The notes: generated by a model not told the origin, from the letters alone. Counted from the first letter of the stretch, positions 7,945-16,370 are shown. The stretch is DNA of 64,000 bases from CAWAND01 sp963807065 (GCA_963807065.1 CAWDZQ010000003.1:744001-808000); one strand, 5' to 3'. Translations and numbers: made by a program.

Positions 7945-8343
7945 TCGGCATTGTGGACAACGGCGGCTGATGACACTGTTCGGAATTTGTGTGCACAGCG
8001 AGGCCCCTGGGGTCGTCCCGATCGCCGCCGGTTGGATCGAACCACGGCTCGGACTGGGACCATGCACCTATTGCCGCCGAGACCGGCAGAGGTAGAATCC
8101 CCTCGTCGTTACTTGGCCGCAAGGCCAATGTCGCGACCACCCTCGGGCTTGCCCCCCTCAAGTCTGAGGGTGTTTCTTTCGTGCCGAAAGGCACGCTTCC
8201 ACGTGACATTCTTACCCTGCTCGCCTCCCTTAACCGCCTTAAGATGAACCCATCCGCAACGCGGCTGCCAGCTTGGGTGTTTCCTGATTGACGGAGCATC
8301 CCAATTCATCGATACGATGGTCCCCAGCAAGGAGTTCACGATT
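7945..8343. other. Gap between tRNA-Pro and the malic enzyme gene; no assured gene
   Basis: About 400 bases. A plus-strand open frame from a GTG at 7989 to 8291 (100 codons) has codon use not unlike its neighbours, but it has no recognisable domain and no good ribosome-binding site, so I do not call it a gene. A cluster of hairpins (8113-8195) is listed separately. The malic enzyme ribosome-binding site AAGGAG sits at 8329-8334. Confidence 0.4.
8113..8195 (+). promoter_or_regulatory. Hairpin cluster in the leader of the malic enzyme gene, possible attenuator
   Basis: Three hairpins in 83 bases. TTGGCC-GCAA-GGCCAA (8113-8128) has a GNRA tetraloop. CCCTCA-AGTC-TGAGGG (8155-8170) is followed by TGTTTCTTT, like a terminator. 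CGTGCC-GAAA-GGCACG (8180-8195) has another GNRA loop. The segment CACCCTC (8138-8144) can instead pair with GAGGGTG (8166-8172), excluding the terminator-like stem. That is the arrangement expected of an attenuator, but no known riboswitch class was recognised. Confidence 0.3.
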
Positions 8344-10599
8344 ATGGCCGTGACCCGAGAAGAAGCGCTCGAATATCACCGAAGCGGGCGGCCGGGCAAG
8401 ATCGCCATTGCGGCGACCAAACCACTGGTCTCGCAGAGGGATCTTTCACTTGCCTACACGCCGGGCGTGGCCGAGCCAGTGCTCGAAATTGAGAAAGACC
8501 CGCTGAAGGCCTATGAGTACACGGCCAAAGGCAACCTCGTTGGGGTGGTCTCTAATGGCACAGCGATTCTGGGGTTGGGCGACCGCGGCCCGCTGGCCTC
8601 CAAGCCAGTCATGGAGGGCAAAGGAGTTTTGTTCAAGACATTCGCCGATATCGATGTCTTTGACATCGAAGTGGATGCGGACGATCCTGACATGCTCATC
8701 GAGATCGTGGCCGCCCTGGCTCCCACATTCGGTGGGATCAATCTGGAAGACATCAAGGCCCCGGAGTGCTTCCATGTGGAACGCACGCTGAAAGAGCGCC
8801 TGGACATCCCTGTTTTCCATGACGACCAACACGGAACAGCGATCATCACCGGCGCCGCCCTCTTGAACGCCGTCGAAATCATCGGTAAGGACATCAGCCA
8901 GCTTCGGGTGGTCGTGTCCGGTGCAGGCGCCTCGGCGCTTTCCTGCAGCGATCTGGCGGTGCGGCTGGGGGTCCGGCAGGAGAACATCCTGCTGGTGGAC
9001 TCGCGGGGTGTGGTCTACAAGGGACGCGAGGAGGGGATGAACGAGTTCAAAGCCCGCTTCGCGGCCGACACCCAGGCACGGACCCTGGCCGATGCTGTGC
9101 GAGACGCCGACGTCTTCTACGGTCTCTCGGTGGCAGACGTGCTCACAGCAGATATGGTCAGGACGATGGCCGATCGACCGCTGATCTTCGCCATGGCCAA
9201 TCCGGACCCTGAGATCAAGTACGAGGTCGCCAAGGCTGCCCGACCCGACGCCCTGGTAGCCACCGGCAGAAGCGACTACCCCAATCAGATCAACAACGTG
9301 CTCGGCTTCCCATTTATCTTCCGCGGAGCCCTGGACGTGCGAGCCAAGGCCATCAACGAGGAGATGAAGATCGCCGCTTCGCATGCCTTGGCCGACCTGG
9401 CCAAACAAGACGTCCCAGACAGTGTCCTTCGAGCGTACGGGATCACCAACTTGAAGTTCGGGGAGGAGTACTTCATCCCCAAGCCGCTCGACCCACGGGT
9501 GCTCCTATATGAAGCACCGGCCGTGGCCAAAGCGGCGATCGAGACCGGTGTCGCCCGTGCGGAGATCGACATCGATGCCTACCGCGAGCAGCTGGCCCTA
9601 CGCCGGGGCCAGGGCGAGTACGTGCGCCACTTCATCATGAATCGTGCCCGCCAGGCCCCCAAGCGCGTCGTATTCGGTGAAGGGGAAGAGACCAAAATTC
9701 TTAGGGCCGCTGCCCGCGTGAGCGAGGAGGGGATCGGCCTGCCTATTCTGCTCGGACGGCCGTTGGTCATCACCGAGAAGCTCGCGGAGCTAGGGCTTGA
9801 GCTGGATGTCCCGATGATCGATCCGGCGACCTCCGACAAGCTGGATGGCTTTGCCGAGGCTTACTTCCAGCTTCGCGTGCGCAAGGGCATCACCCACGAG
9901 AGCGCCATGCGGCGCGTCCGATCACCAAACGTCTTCGGTCCCATGATGGTGCGGCAGGGCGATGCAGACGCGTTCGTGTCCGGTCTCACCTACGATTATC
10001 CGGAAGTGATCAAGCCGGCGTTGGAAATCTTCCACACCCGGCCCGGCGCTGGACGTGCCGCCGGTGTGTACTTGATGATCGTGGATAACCGAGTGTACGT
10101 CTTCAGCGACGCTACAGTGAACATCGATCCCACGTCGGAGGACCTGGCGGAAATCGCTATCCTGGCGGCAGATTTCGCTCGCCAGCTCGAGATCGAACCC
10201 CGCGTGGCCATGCTGTCCTTCTCCAATTTTGGGAGCACCCGCCACCCGCAGACGGACAAGGTGCGCCGCGCCGTGGCCATGGTGAGGAACAAGCGCCCGG
10301 ATCTGGTAGTGGATGGCGAGATGCAAGCGGATACGGCGGTGATGGCTTCTCTGGTGGACGAGCGCTATCCGTTCAGCCGGGTCAGGGACGCTAACGTGCT
10401 CATCTTTCCATCGCTTGAATCGGCCAACGTCGCCTACAAGCTGCTTTCACGGCTGGGCAAGGCGCGCGCCATCGGGCCGATCCTGCTAGGGATCGGGGCG
10501 CCGGTCCACGTCCTTCAGACCGGCGACGACGTTGACGACATCGTGCACATGGCTGCCATGGCAGTGATGGACTCGCAGCTGCGTGACCAAGATCAGTAG
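8344..10599 (+). CDS. maeB: NADP-type malic enzyme fused to a phosphotransacetylase-like domain
   Basis: The 751-residue product has a malic enzyme N-terminal domain (LAYTPGVAEPVLEI; active-site region FHDDQHGTAI), an NAD(P)-binding domain (VVSGAGASALSCSDLAVRLG), and from about residue 430 a phosphate acetyl/butyryltransferase-type domain (RVVFGEGEETKILRAA). This is the MaeB architecture, close to the usual 760 residues. It decarboxylates malate to pyruvate and reduces NADP+; in known members the C-terminal domain is regulatory and not a working transacetylase. The ATG at 8344 is chosen because AAGGAG sits 9 bases upstream; an in-frame ATG at 8317 has no such site. It is a single-gene unit between two tRNA genes. 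Confidence 0.94.
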   Translation: MAVTREEALEYHRSGRPGKIAIAATKPLVSQRDLSLAYTPGVAEPVLEIEKDPLKAYEYTAKGNLVGVVSNGTAILGLGDRGPLASKPVMEGKGVLFKTFADIDVFDIEVDADDPDMLIEIVAALAPTFGGINLEDIKAPECFHVERTLKERLDIPVFHDDQHGTAIITGAALLNAVEIIGKDISQLRVVVSGAGASALSCSDLAVRLGVRQENILLVDSRGVVYKGREEGMNEFKARFAADTQARTLADAVRDADVFYGLSVADVLTADMVRTMADRPLIFAMANPDPEIKYEVAKAARPDALVATGRSDYPNQINNVLGFPFIFRGALDVRAKAINEEMKIAASHALADLAKQDVPDSVLRAYGITNLKFGEEYFIPKPLDPRVLLYEAPAVAKAAIETGVARAEIDIDAYREQLALRRGQGEYVRHFIMNRARQAPKRVVFGEGEETKILRAAARVSEEGIGLPILLGRPLVITEKLAELGLELDVPMIDPATSDKLDGFAEAYFQLRVRKGITHESAMRRVRSPNVFGPMMVRQGDADAFVSGLTYDYPEVIKPALEIFHTRPGAGRAAGVYLMIVDNRVYVFSDATVNIDPTSEDLAEIAILAADFARQLEIEPRVAMLSFSNFGSTRHPQTDKVRRAVAMVRNKRPDLVVDGEMQADTAVMASLVDERYPFSRVRDANVLIFPSLESANVAYKLLSRLGKARAIGPILLGIGAPVHVLQTGDDVDDIVHMAAMAVMDSQLRDQDQ

Positions 10600-10710
10600 G
10601 CGCATCTTCGGAGCCGAACGCCCCAGGTGGAGCTCGCTCCAGGCTCGGGGTGCAGCGGAGAATAGGCCTCTCGAATCGTGCCCTCGCTGACACGCGGCAG
10701 GTGCTGATCG

Positions 10711-10747
10711 TCCGCCGATGATGCCTGACACATTCGGCATCGGCGGA
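10711..10747. repeat. Inverted repeat between maeB and tRNA-Arg
   Basis: Perfect 10-bp arms TCCGCCGATG and CATCGGCGGA flank a 17-base loop. Within it ATGCC/GGCAT gives an alternative pairing. No T-run follows. It could end maeB transcription or be part of a processed transcript. The next hairpin, TGGCG-GCTC-CGCCA, follows at about 10754. Confidence 0.4.
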
Positions 10748-10773
10748 TCCAGGTGGCGGCTCCGCCAGCCGGC

Positions 10774-10802
10774 TTGATCAACGCTTGCGGCTGGATTAGA
10801 AT
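10774..10802 (+). promoter_or_regulatory. Promoter of tRNA-Arg
   Basis: TTGATC (10774-10779), 17 bases, TAGAAT (10797-10802), ending 10 bases before the tRNA, the same geometry as the tRNA-Pro promoter. Confidence 0.6.
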
Positions 10803-10812
10803 AGGCCAGCGT

Positions 10813-10888
10813 GCCCCTGTAGCTCAGTTGGATAGAGCACTGCCCTCCGGAGGCAGGGGCCGGCGTTCGAGTCGCCGCAGGGGTACCA
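10813..10888 (+). tRNA. tRNA-Arg (anticodon CCG)
   Basis: The acceptor GCCCCTG pairs with CAGGGGT (one G-U), discriminator A, and the 3' CCA is encoded (10886-10888). The D stem is GCTC/GAGC, the anticodon stem CTGCC/GGCAG with loop CTCCGGA, and the T stem CGGCG/CGCCG with loop TTCGAGT. The anticodon CCG reads CGG arginine codons. It has a promoter 10 bases upstream and a strong terminator 7 bases after the CCA. Confidence 0.96.
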
Positions 10889-10895
10889 AAGACAG

Positions 10896-10924
10896 CGCCC
10901 CGATCTTAGGATCGGGGCGTTTTG
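10896..10924 (+). terminator. Intrinsic terminator of tRNA-Arg
   Basis: Perfect 10-bp stem CGCCCCGATC/GATCGGGGCG with loop TTAG, followed by five T residues. Confidence 0.85.
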
Positions 10925-10940
10925 TGAATTCGTTCACAAT
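10923..10940. promoter_or_regulatory. TTGTGA-N6-TCACAA palindrome, copy F (Rex/CRP-like)
   Basis: TTGTGAATTCGTTCACAA, an exact match to the Rex consensus TTGTGAA-N4-TTCACAA. It lies between the convergent ends of tRNA-Arg and the phosphoesterase gene, not in a promoter. As RNA it folds into a 7-bp stem with a UUCG tetraloop, so here it may simply be a 3'-end hairpin. Confidence 0.35.
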
Positions 10941-10945
10941 CAAGA

Positions 10946-11434
10946 TTACAGATCCCGCCAGGCCACGGATCGGTCCGAGGTCTCAACGATGGCGATGCTG
11001 CTGCGGCCCTTGAGGCCCAAGACCTCGCCTGGATTGAGCAGGAGTGTCTCCCCGATCTGCTCCTCGTTGGCGGTATGGTCATGCCCGTAACAGACCAAAT
11101 CGTAGCGGCCGGCGTGGGCCAAGTCGCGAGCGATCTCCGGGTAGTGATTGACCGCCACACGCAACCCGTCCATCTCGAGATGGGCCACTTGCCCATGAAG
11201 CGTCACCGCCGGGAAATCACCGGCCACCCTGGCGATCAAAAACTGATCGCCGTCATTGTTGCCCCACACCAAATGCATCGGGATATCCACCAAACGCTCT
11301 CCCAGCCTGCGAATCATGAACGGTGAACAAAGATCGCCGCAGTGAATGACCGCATCCACGGACTGCAAGTACTCGCAAGCCGTTTCGAGCTTTAGTATGT
11401 TGTCGTGGGTGTCGCTCATCACGCCGATCTTCAT
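10946..11434 (-). CDS. YfcE/MJ0936-type metallophosphoesterase
   Basis: The 162-residue product shows the calcineurin-like metal motifs in order: MSDTHDN, HCGDLC, GNNDGD, NHYPE (where many members have GH) and YGHDHTA. The family hydrolyses phosphodiesters or phosphomonoesters with two metal ions; the physiological substrate is usually unknown. The ATG at 11434 has AAGGAG 11 bases upstream. The gene follows the small zinc-ribbon gene by 24 bases at the end of the glycogen operon and is probably co-transcribed with it. A link to sugar phosphates is only guilt by association. Confidence 0.87.
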   Translation of the reverse strand: MKIGVMSDTHDNILKLETACEYLQSVDAVIHCGDLCSPFMIRRLGERLVDIPMHLVWGNNDGDQFLIARVAGDFPAVTLHGQVAHLEMDGLRVAVNHYPEIARDLAHAGRYDLVCYGHDHTANEEQIGETLLLNPGEVLGLKGRSSIAIVETSDRSVAWRDL

Positions 11435-11458
11435 GGCAGGGGCGCTCCTTGGCCAAGC

Positions 11459-11650
11459 TCAGGGGTCGGAACAATCTCGGGTGAAGCCACAGCGCTGGCA
11501 GATAATTTTGCACTGCCGGTATTCGGTGGGGGCATGGCAGACCCAGCAGCAGTGGTCCTCGGCCGTCGTGCCGGCGGGCCATTTGCAGGCGGCATCAGCC
11601 CGGAGCTGACTGCCGAGTGGGGGCTTCGTGGATGGTGGATTATCGCTCAT
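11459..11650 (-). CDS. Small zinc-ribbon-like protein of unknown function
   Basis: A 63-residue protein. The polar N-terminal half is followed by a cysteine cluster CCWVCHAPTEYRQCK and CQRCGFTRDCSDP, two CxxC knuckles that should bind zinc. Its ATG lies inside the last codons of malQ (an 11-base overlap in another frame), and the phosphoesterase gene starts 24 bases later, so it is embedded in the operon. The tight packing and clean cysteine pattern make it a likely real gene despite its size. I do not recognise a named family or function. Confidence 0.65.
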   Translation of the reverse strand: MSDNPPSTKPPLGSQLRADAACKWPAGTTAEDHCCWVCHAPTEYRQCKIICQRCGFTRDCSDP

Positions 11651-13142
11651 GGGCCCGATTCAGGTCTCGCAGGCGCTCGGCCAGACGATGGTCGAGTTCG
11701 CCTTTACGGAGCCGCCACGCCCAGTTGCCTTCTGTTGTTCCGGGCGTGTTCATTCTGGCATGGCTCCCGAGTTCGAGCAAGTCCTGCATCGGCACAACCG
11801 CTGTATCGGCTTGCGAGCCCCAGACAGCGCGCGTGAGGTCCCACGCGATGTGGCTCCCATCCGAGCTCAGATAGCGGCGGCACATATCCTGGACGGACGG
11901 CGTCGCGGCTTCATACCAGCCGCGGCTGGTGTCGTTGTCGTGGGTCCCCGTATAGGCCACGCAGTTTGTCGGGTAGCGGTGCGGCAGATAGGGATGGTCC
12001 GGATTTCCATCGAAGGCGAACTGAAGCACGCGCATCCCGGGAAATCCGAGATTCTCCCTCAGCGCCTTCACCTGGGGAGTGATGAGGCCAAGGTCCTCGG
12101 CGATGATCGGGAGTTTCCCCAGCGCTTCTTCGGCGGCCCAGAAGACCTTTGCGCCGGGTCCCGGGACCCATCGGCCCTGTTCGGCTGACGGCAGCGAGCC
12201 CGGTATCTCCCACGCCGCGGCGAAGCCTCGGAAATGGTCGACGCGCACGCGATCCACCTGCGTCAGCAGCCGGCGCAGGCGTTCGATCCACCAGCTGAAG
12301 CCGTGCGATTCCATCTCTTCCCAATCGTAGAGCGGATTTCCCCATCTCTGACCGGTGGCCGAGAAATAATCCGGTGGGACACCGGCCACGACTCTTGGCT
12401 CACCGTCGGCGTCGAGTTTGAACAGCTCCCGGTGGGCCCACACGTCGGCGCTGTCATGAGCCACGAAGATGGGAATGTCTCCAATGATGCCGATCCCCTG
12501 GCGTTGGGCACTATCTCGAATTTGCCCCCACTGACGGTCAAAAACGAACTGTAAGGCTTTCTGGGCCGCGATCTCCAAGGGGTGGGACTTGGCGAAGACC
12601 GCCAGTGCTCGCGGGTCCCTTCCGGCCAACGCAGGCGGCCAGAGGTGCCAGGGGCTGCCGTCGTGGGCGGCCTGGATCACCCTGAACAGCGCAAAGTCAT
12701 CCAGCCAATGTGACGCCGTCTCATAGAACCGTATCGCCTCGATCTCAAGCTGAGGCGCAGCCCCTTCGACGAAGCGCCTGGCCGCCAGATCCAGCAGAGC
12801 CCATCTCGATCGGCGCGCCTGATCAAAATCCGCCTTGTCCGTCCCGGCGACCCGGAAGGGCGCCAAATCATCCTCAAGCAAGAGCCCGTCTAGAACCAGC
12901 TTCTCGGGGCTGATCAAAAGCGGGTTCCCAGCGAAGGCTGACGAGCTCAGATAGGGCGAGGCATCGGCACCGACCGGCCCCAGGGGCAGGATCTGCCACA
13001 ATCGGCATCCGGCTTCGGCCAGCCAGGTCAACCAGCTCTCCGCCGCCGGGCCCAGATCGCCCATCCCAAGGGATCCCGGCAAACTTGTTGGGTGGAGCAG
13101 CACGCCGCCGGACCGCCGCCATCCGGCGCTTGGATGACTCAT
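11640..13142 (-). CDS. malQ: 4-alpha-glucanotransferase (amylomaltase, GH77)
   Basis: The 500-residue product begins with the GH77 blocks GGVLLHPTSLPGSLGMGDLG and CRLWQILPLGP. The catalytic features follow: RVDHFRGF with the nucleophile aspartate, PIIAEDLG with the acid/base glutamate, and YTGTHDNDT with the third carboxylate. It moves alpha-1,4-glucan segments between chains and so recycles short malto-oligosaccharides. The length is normal for the bacterial enzyme. The ATG at 13142 overlaps the glgA stop in an ATGA, and its own 3' end overlaps the small zinc-ribbon gene. It belongs to the glycogen operon. Confidence 0.95.
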   Translation of the reverse strand: MSHPSAGWRRSGGVLLHPTSLPGSLGMGDLGPAAESWLTWLAEAGCRLWQILPLGPVGADASPYLSSSAFAGNPLLISPEKLVLDGLLLEDDLAPFRVAGTDKADFDQARRSRWALLDLAARRFVEGAAPQLEIEAIRFYETASHWLDDFALFRVIQAAHDGSPWHLWPPALAGRDPRALAVFAKSHPLEIAAQKALQFVFDRQWGQIRDSAQRQGIGIIGDIPIFVAHDSADVWAHRELFKLDADGEPRVVAGVPPDYFSATGQRWGNPLYDWEEMESHGFSWWIERLRRLLTQVDRVRVDHFRGFAAAWEIPGSLPSAEQGRWVPGPGAKVFWAAEEALGKLPIIAEDLGLITPQVKALRENLGFPGMRVLQFAFDGNPDHPYLPHRYPTNCVAYTGTHDNDTSRGWYEAATPSVQDMCRRYLSSDGSHIAWDLTRAVWGSQADTAVVPMQDLLELGSHARMNTPGTTEGNWAWRLRKGELDHRLAERLRDLNRAHER

Positions 13143-14584
13143 GCCTTCTCGTCGCCCTGGAGCATCTCTTCGTACAAATCAAAATACGCTTCAGCGGAGA
13201 CGTCCCAACTGTGATCGGTGCGCATGGCCGCTTCTTGGAGCGAGCGCCAGGTCCCGGGATTGCCGTAGGCATCCAATGCCCGGCGGATCGACACCGCCAG
13301 TGCCTCCGGGGTGGCCTCCTGATACACAAAACCGGTCCCCCGCTCTCCCGAGTCTACGTCCACAACCGTATCCTTGAGCCCGCCGGTGGCGCGGACGACG
13401 GGCACGGCGCCGTAGCGCATCGCGATCATCTGGGAAAGCCCGCAAGGCTCGTACCGCGAGGGCACCAGCAGCATGTCCACGCCACCGTAGATGCGCCGAG
13501 CCAAGGTCGAGTCGAAACGCAGCTCGGCGCGGGCCCGCTGGGGATGCCGCGTGGCGAACTCGCGGGCGAGATCTTCGATGGCCGGATCGCCCTGCCCCAG
13601 GAGCACCCACTGCCAGGACCTATCCGTCAAAGATCCCAGCGCCGTCAGGGCCAGATCGACCCCTTTCTGACGGTCCAGCCGGCCAACCATGCCGATCATC
13701 GGCAGCCCGCCATCAACAGGGAGGCCCAGTTCGGATTGGAGCCCCCGTTTGATCTCCCCCCTCGCTTCCAGGGAATTGGCGTCGAAACCCACCTGGAGCG
13801 CCGGGTCGGAGGCCGGGTTCCAGCGGGCCATGTCGATGCCGTTGATGATCCCGCGCAACCGGCGGTGCCGCTGCCTGAGAAGGGGATCGAGGCCGTGGCC
13901 ATACTCCGGAGTTTGAATTTCCATGGCATAGGTGCGGCTCACGGTGCTGATCCAATCCGCCGTGGCCAGACCCATCGGCAAAGGGACATGCTCCGCCCAG
14001 TCCGGCAGACCGGCATCCCGCACCGGGCCAACCCCGCAGGCGGTCAACGCGCCCTCCGAGCCCAAACCCATGAACGGCAGATTGTGCACGGTCATCAGAC
14101 TCCGGGCACGCGTCGCAAAGCCGCCTTCGGGCCGCGCCTTGGTCATCATGGTTACGGCTGGGCCGCATTGCCAGTCATTGGCATGCAGAATGTCAGGCTC
14201 CCAGCCGCCGATTCGGCCGACGTGCAGGGATGCCAGGGACCAGAAGACGTACTTCTCGGCCTCCTCCTCAGGTTTGCTGTAGATGCCCTTCATGGCCTGG
14301 ATGGGGTTCCCGTCGACCCAGTAAACCGGCACCCCCCCCGACTTGCCGCGCCATATCTGGGCAGGTCCCATCTCGGGACGGCAGGGAACTTCGATTTCTC
14401 CGGCGAAGTTGAGGTCAAGCCCCGAGCGGTCGATGGAGGCATGAAGCGGCACCCACATACGAACGTCGACGCCAAGCCGACTGAGCGCAGGAGGCAGGTC
14501 GGCGGCAACGTCCCCCAAACCTCCAACTTTGGCCAGCGGTGCCAGTTCGGCCGAAAGGAAGAGGACGTTCACGAGTTCAGCCAT
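13139..14584 (-). CDS. glgA: Glycogen synthase (GT5)
   Basis: The 481-residue product starts MAELVNVLFLSAELAPLAKVGGLGDVAADLP, containing the nucleotide-sugar-binding KxGGLGDV motif. Later it carries HANDWQ, GMVGRLDRQKG, and SRYEPCGLSQMIAMRYGAVPVVRATGG with the GT5 glutamate. It elongates alpha-1,4-glucan from ADP-glucose (inferred from GT5 membership). The start is the ATG at 14584, where the conserved N-terminus begins; it overlaps the end of the GH57 gene by 16 bases. An upstream in-frame extension to 14677 is shadow sequence. It sits mid-operon between the branching enzyme and malQ. Confidence 0.95.
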   Translation of the reverse strand: MAELVNVLFLSAELAPLAKVGGLGDVAADLPPALSRLGVDVRMWVPLHASIDRSGLDLNFAGEIEVPCRPEMGPAQIWRGKSGGVPVYWVDGNPIQAMKGIYSKPEEEAEKYVFWSLASLHVGRIGGWEPDILHANDWQCGPAVTMMTKARPEGGFATRARSLMTVHNLPFMGLGSEGALTACGVGPVRDAGLPDWAEHVPLPMGLATADWISTVSRTYAMEIQTPEYGHGLDPLLRQRHRRLRGIINGIDMARWNPASDPALQVGFDANSLEARGEIKRGLQSELGLPVDGGLPMIGMVGRLDRQKGVDLALTALGSLTDRSWQWVLLGQGDPAIEDLAREFATRHPQRARAELRFDSTLARRIYGGVDMLLVPSRYEPCGLSQMIAMRYGAVPVVRATGGLKDTVVDVDSGERGTGFVYQEATPEALAVSIRRALDAYGNPGTWRSLQEAAMRTDHSWDVSAEAYFDLYEEMLQGDEKA

Positions 14585-16185
14585 CGATAGTCGATGTCTG
14601 GAAACACATGGTCTTCGTCGAACAGTCGTCTCGCCAGGCCAGGGTCGGGAAAGTCGCTGTCGATGGCAGCCATGCACGCCTTGAAGCGTGCATGGTGCGC
14701 CCGGAATCGATCGGACGCAAAACTCTCCGCTTGGCCGGACGTGATGAGAAATGGCCAGTCGGAGGCCTGCATCAGGAGCAACTCGCGCGCCGCCTGGTTC
14801 AGCAGGATCTCGCCGGAAGCATCATGATCGGCTAGGCCGGCCTCGTGCGCCAAATCCCGCTCGGCAGCCTTGATTTCCGGCCAAACCCATGCGGTGGCCG
14901 CATTATCCCAAACGTCATGGCCGCCTCCGGCCCCCCACGATCCCTCAGGCACGGCTACCGACGCATCCGGTGGATTTGCCGCGACGTACTCCGAGGCCGA
15001 GACCAGATGGACGTCATCCACCCATGCTGCCCTGCCAAGCACCGTTTCCAGCCACGAGATCCCTTCTGCCCACCAGTGGCCGAACAGCTCAGTGTCGTAC
15101 GCCGCCAGCAAGATCGGCGTCTCTTCGCCGGAGTCGAATGCATGTTGCAGTTCCGAATGCACCAGATCGACGAAGTGGGCGGCGTGAGCTGCGACCCGCT
15201 TGGCCGCCAACTTTTCGTCGTAGATCTGCTTCTGATCAAGGCCTGCTGCGTAGTCCGTCACGCACCAGTAGCGCAGCCCAGACCGATCGCTTTGCTTGTG
15301 GAACTCCCGGTACGCTCCATCCCCGGGGTACCCGTAGGCTCCCGACCAGACCTGGCTGCCGGTCTTCTCGTCCCGGCCCAACACGGCCACTTGGGATCCG
15401 TCCACAAAGTAGGCGCGATGGGCCGATCGCAGGGCGGCTTGCTCACCGGCCGGCGCGTGCTCGGGCACGTCGACGAGAGAGGCATAGGCCCCGCTGCGAG
15501 ACTGGTCGGCCACGCCGGACGGCCGGCCCCCGGTGACCATAAAGGTCTCGGCGAAGAAGAGCTGCAGTCCGTTCGCCTGTAGGTGATCCTCAAGGCCGGG
15601 GCGGTAGCCGCATTCGGGGAGCCAAATCGCCTGCGGCCTGCGCCCGAAGTGACGTTCGTACCCCGCCACGGCCGTCTTGAGCTGGAGGCGGACCGAGGCG
15701 TCCCCGAGAAGAGGCAAGTAGCCGTGAGTGGCGGCGCTGGTGGCAATCTCGATCAGGCCGTCGTCCTGCAGCGCGCCGAACGCCGAGACCAAATCGCCAT
15801 CGAAGCGCGATTCGAAGGCACGCCCTGACTCTCGATAGAAGGAGAGATGTTGTTCGGCCAGTGCTTGCATCGCTGGCTGGCCGGTGCGCTCGAAATAGGC
15901 CCGGTCGGCCTCGGCCGCCTCGGCACGTTGCCCAGCATAGGCCATGAAGCCGCGCTGGATCCGGTCGTCGGCTAGCTGATCGAGCAAGACCGGCGTAAGA
16001 GAGAGCGTAAGGTGAGCGCGGATCTGCCGCTTATCAAGCCGGTGCAGGGCGTTCAGGAGGGGAAGGTACGTCTCAGCCATGGCTTCGTACAGCCAGACCT
16101 CGCCATGGGGCCACGAGCCGGTGCCGCGCACATAGGGTATGTGGCTGTGAAGGACAAAAGAGAGGGCGCCCTGTTGGCCGCTCAT
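14569..16185 (-). CDS. GH57 1,4-alpha-glucan branching enzyme (DUF1957 domain)
   Basis: The 538-residue product has the GH57 motifs in order: HSHIPYV near the N-terminus, IWLPECGYRPGL with the catalytic glutamate, and AAYDTELFGHWWAEG with the catalytic aspartate. Its C-terminal helical part is typical of the DUF1957 branching enzymes. It introduces alpha-1,6 branches into glycogen and stands in for GH13-type GlgB. I start at the ATG at 16185, giving MSGQQGALSFVLHSHIPYV; longer versions add unconserved sequence. It is the first gene of the glycogen operon, and glgA overlaps its 3' end. A 185-base gap separates it from etfA. Substrate preference within GH57 is inferred from length and context. 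Confidence 0.88.
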   Translation of the reverse strand: MSGQQGALSFVLHSHIPYVRGTGSWPHGEVWLYEAMAETYLPLLNALHRLDKRQIRAHLTLSLTPVLLDQLADDRIQRGFMAYAGQRAEAAEADRAYFERTGQPAMQALAEQHLSFYRESGRAFESRFDGDLVSAFGALQDDGLIEIATSAATHGYLPLLGDASVRLQLKTAVAGYERHFGRRPQAIWLPECGYRPGLEDHLQANGLQLFFAETFMVTGGRPSGVADQSRSGAYASLVDVPEHAPAGEQAALRSAHRAYFVDGSQVAVLGRDEKTGSQVWSGAYGYPGDGAYREFHKQSDRSGLRYWCVTDYAAGLDQKQIYDEKLAAKRVAAHAAHFVDLVHSELQHAFDSGEETPILLAAYDTELFGHWWAEGISWLETVLGRAAWVDDVHLVSASEYVAANPPDASVAVPEGSWGAGGGHDVWDNAATAWVWPEIKAAERDLAHEAGLADHDASGEILLNQAARELLLMQASDWPFLITSGQAESFASDRFRAHHARFKACMAAIDSDFPDPGLARRLFDEDHVFPDIDYRWLNS

Positions 16186-16370
16186 ACTGCGCCTGAACTT
16201 GAGAGGCCAGATGACAGCGGGCGCGGACCCATAGCCAACCTCCGCTGCAGGATCGCCGCCCATTCAAACACGACTCGAATGATGGCGCCCTCCCTGGCCC
16301 GGGCGGCCGGCCGCGCCGGCGCCTCGAGCCGCTGCGGCCACTGCCTGGGTCGTGGGTACGCCAGCGGCCG

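Noticed and set aside
7591..8067. Minus-strand frame containing GFEPPTSRTRTV across the tRNA-Pro gene
   Set aside because: This peptide is the well-known artefact of translating the antisense of a tRNA gene. The tRNA folds perfectly and explains the sequence.
8446..9408. 320-codon minus-strand open frame inside the malic enzyme gene
   Set aside because: Shadow of a real gene; the product is histidine/glycine-rich low-quality sequence with no family resemblance.
10593..10781. 62-codon minus-strand frame between maeB and tRNA-Arg
   Set aside because: Explained by the GC-rich inverted repeat in this gap; no ribosome-binding site and no similarity seen.
13085..14590. 501-codon plus-strand open frame opposite glgA
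   Set aside because: Long antisense frames are common in GC-rich coding DNA. The opposite strand encodes an unmistakable glycogen synthase, and this frame has no recognisable domain.
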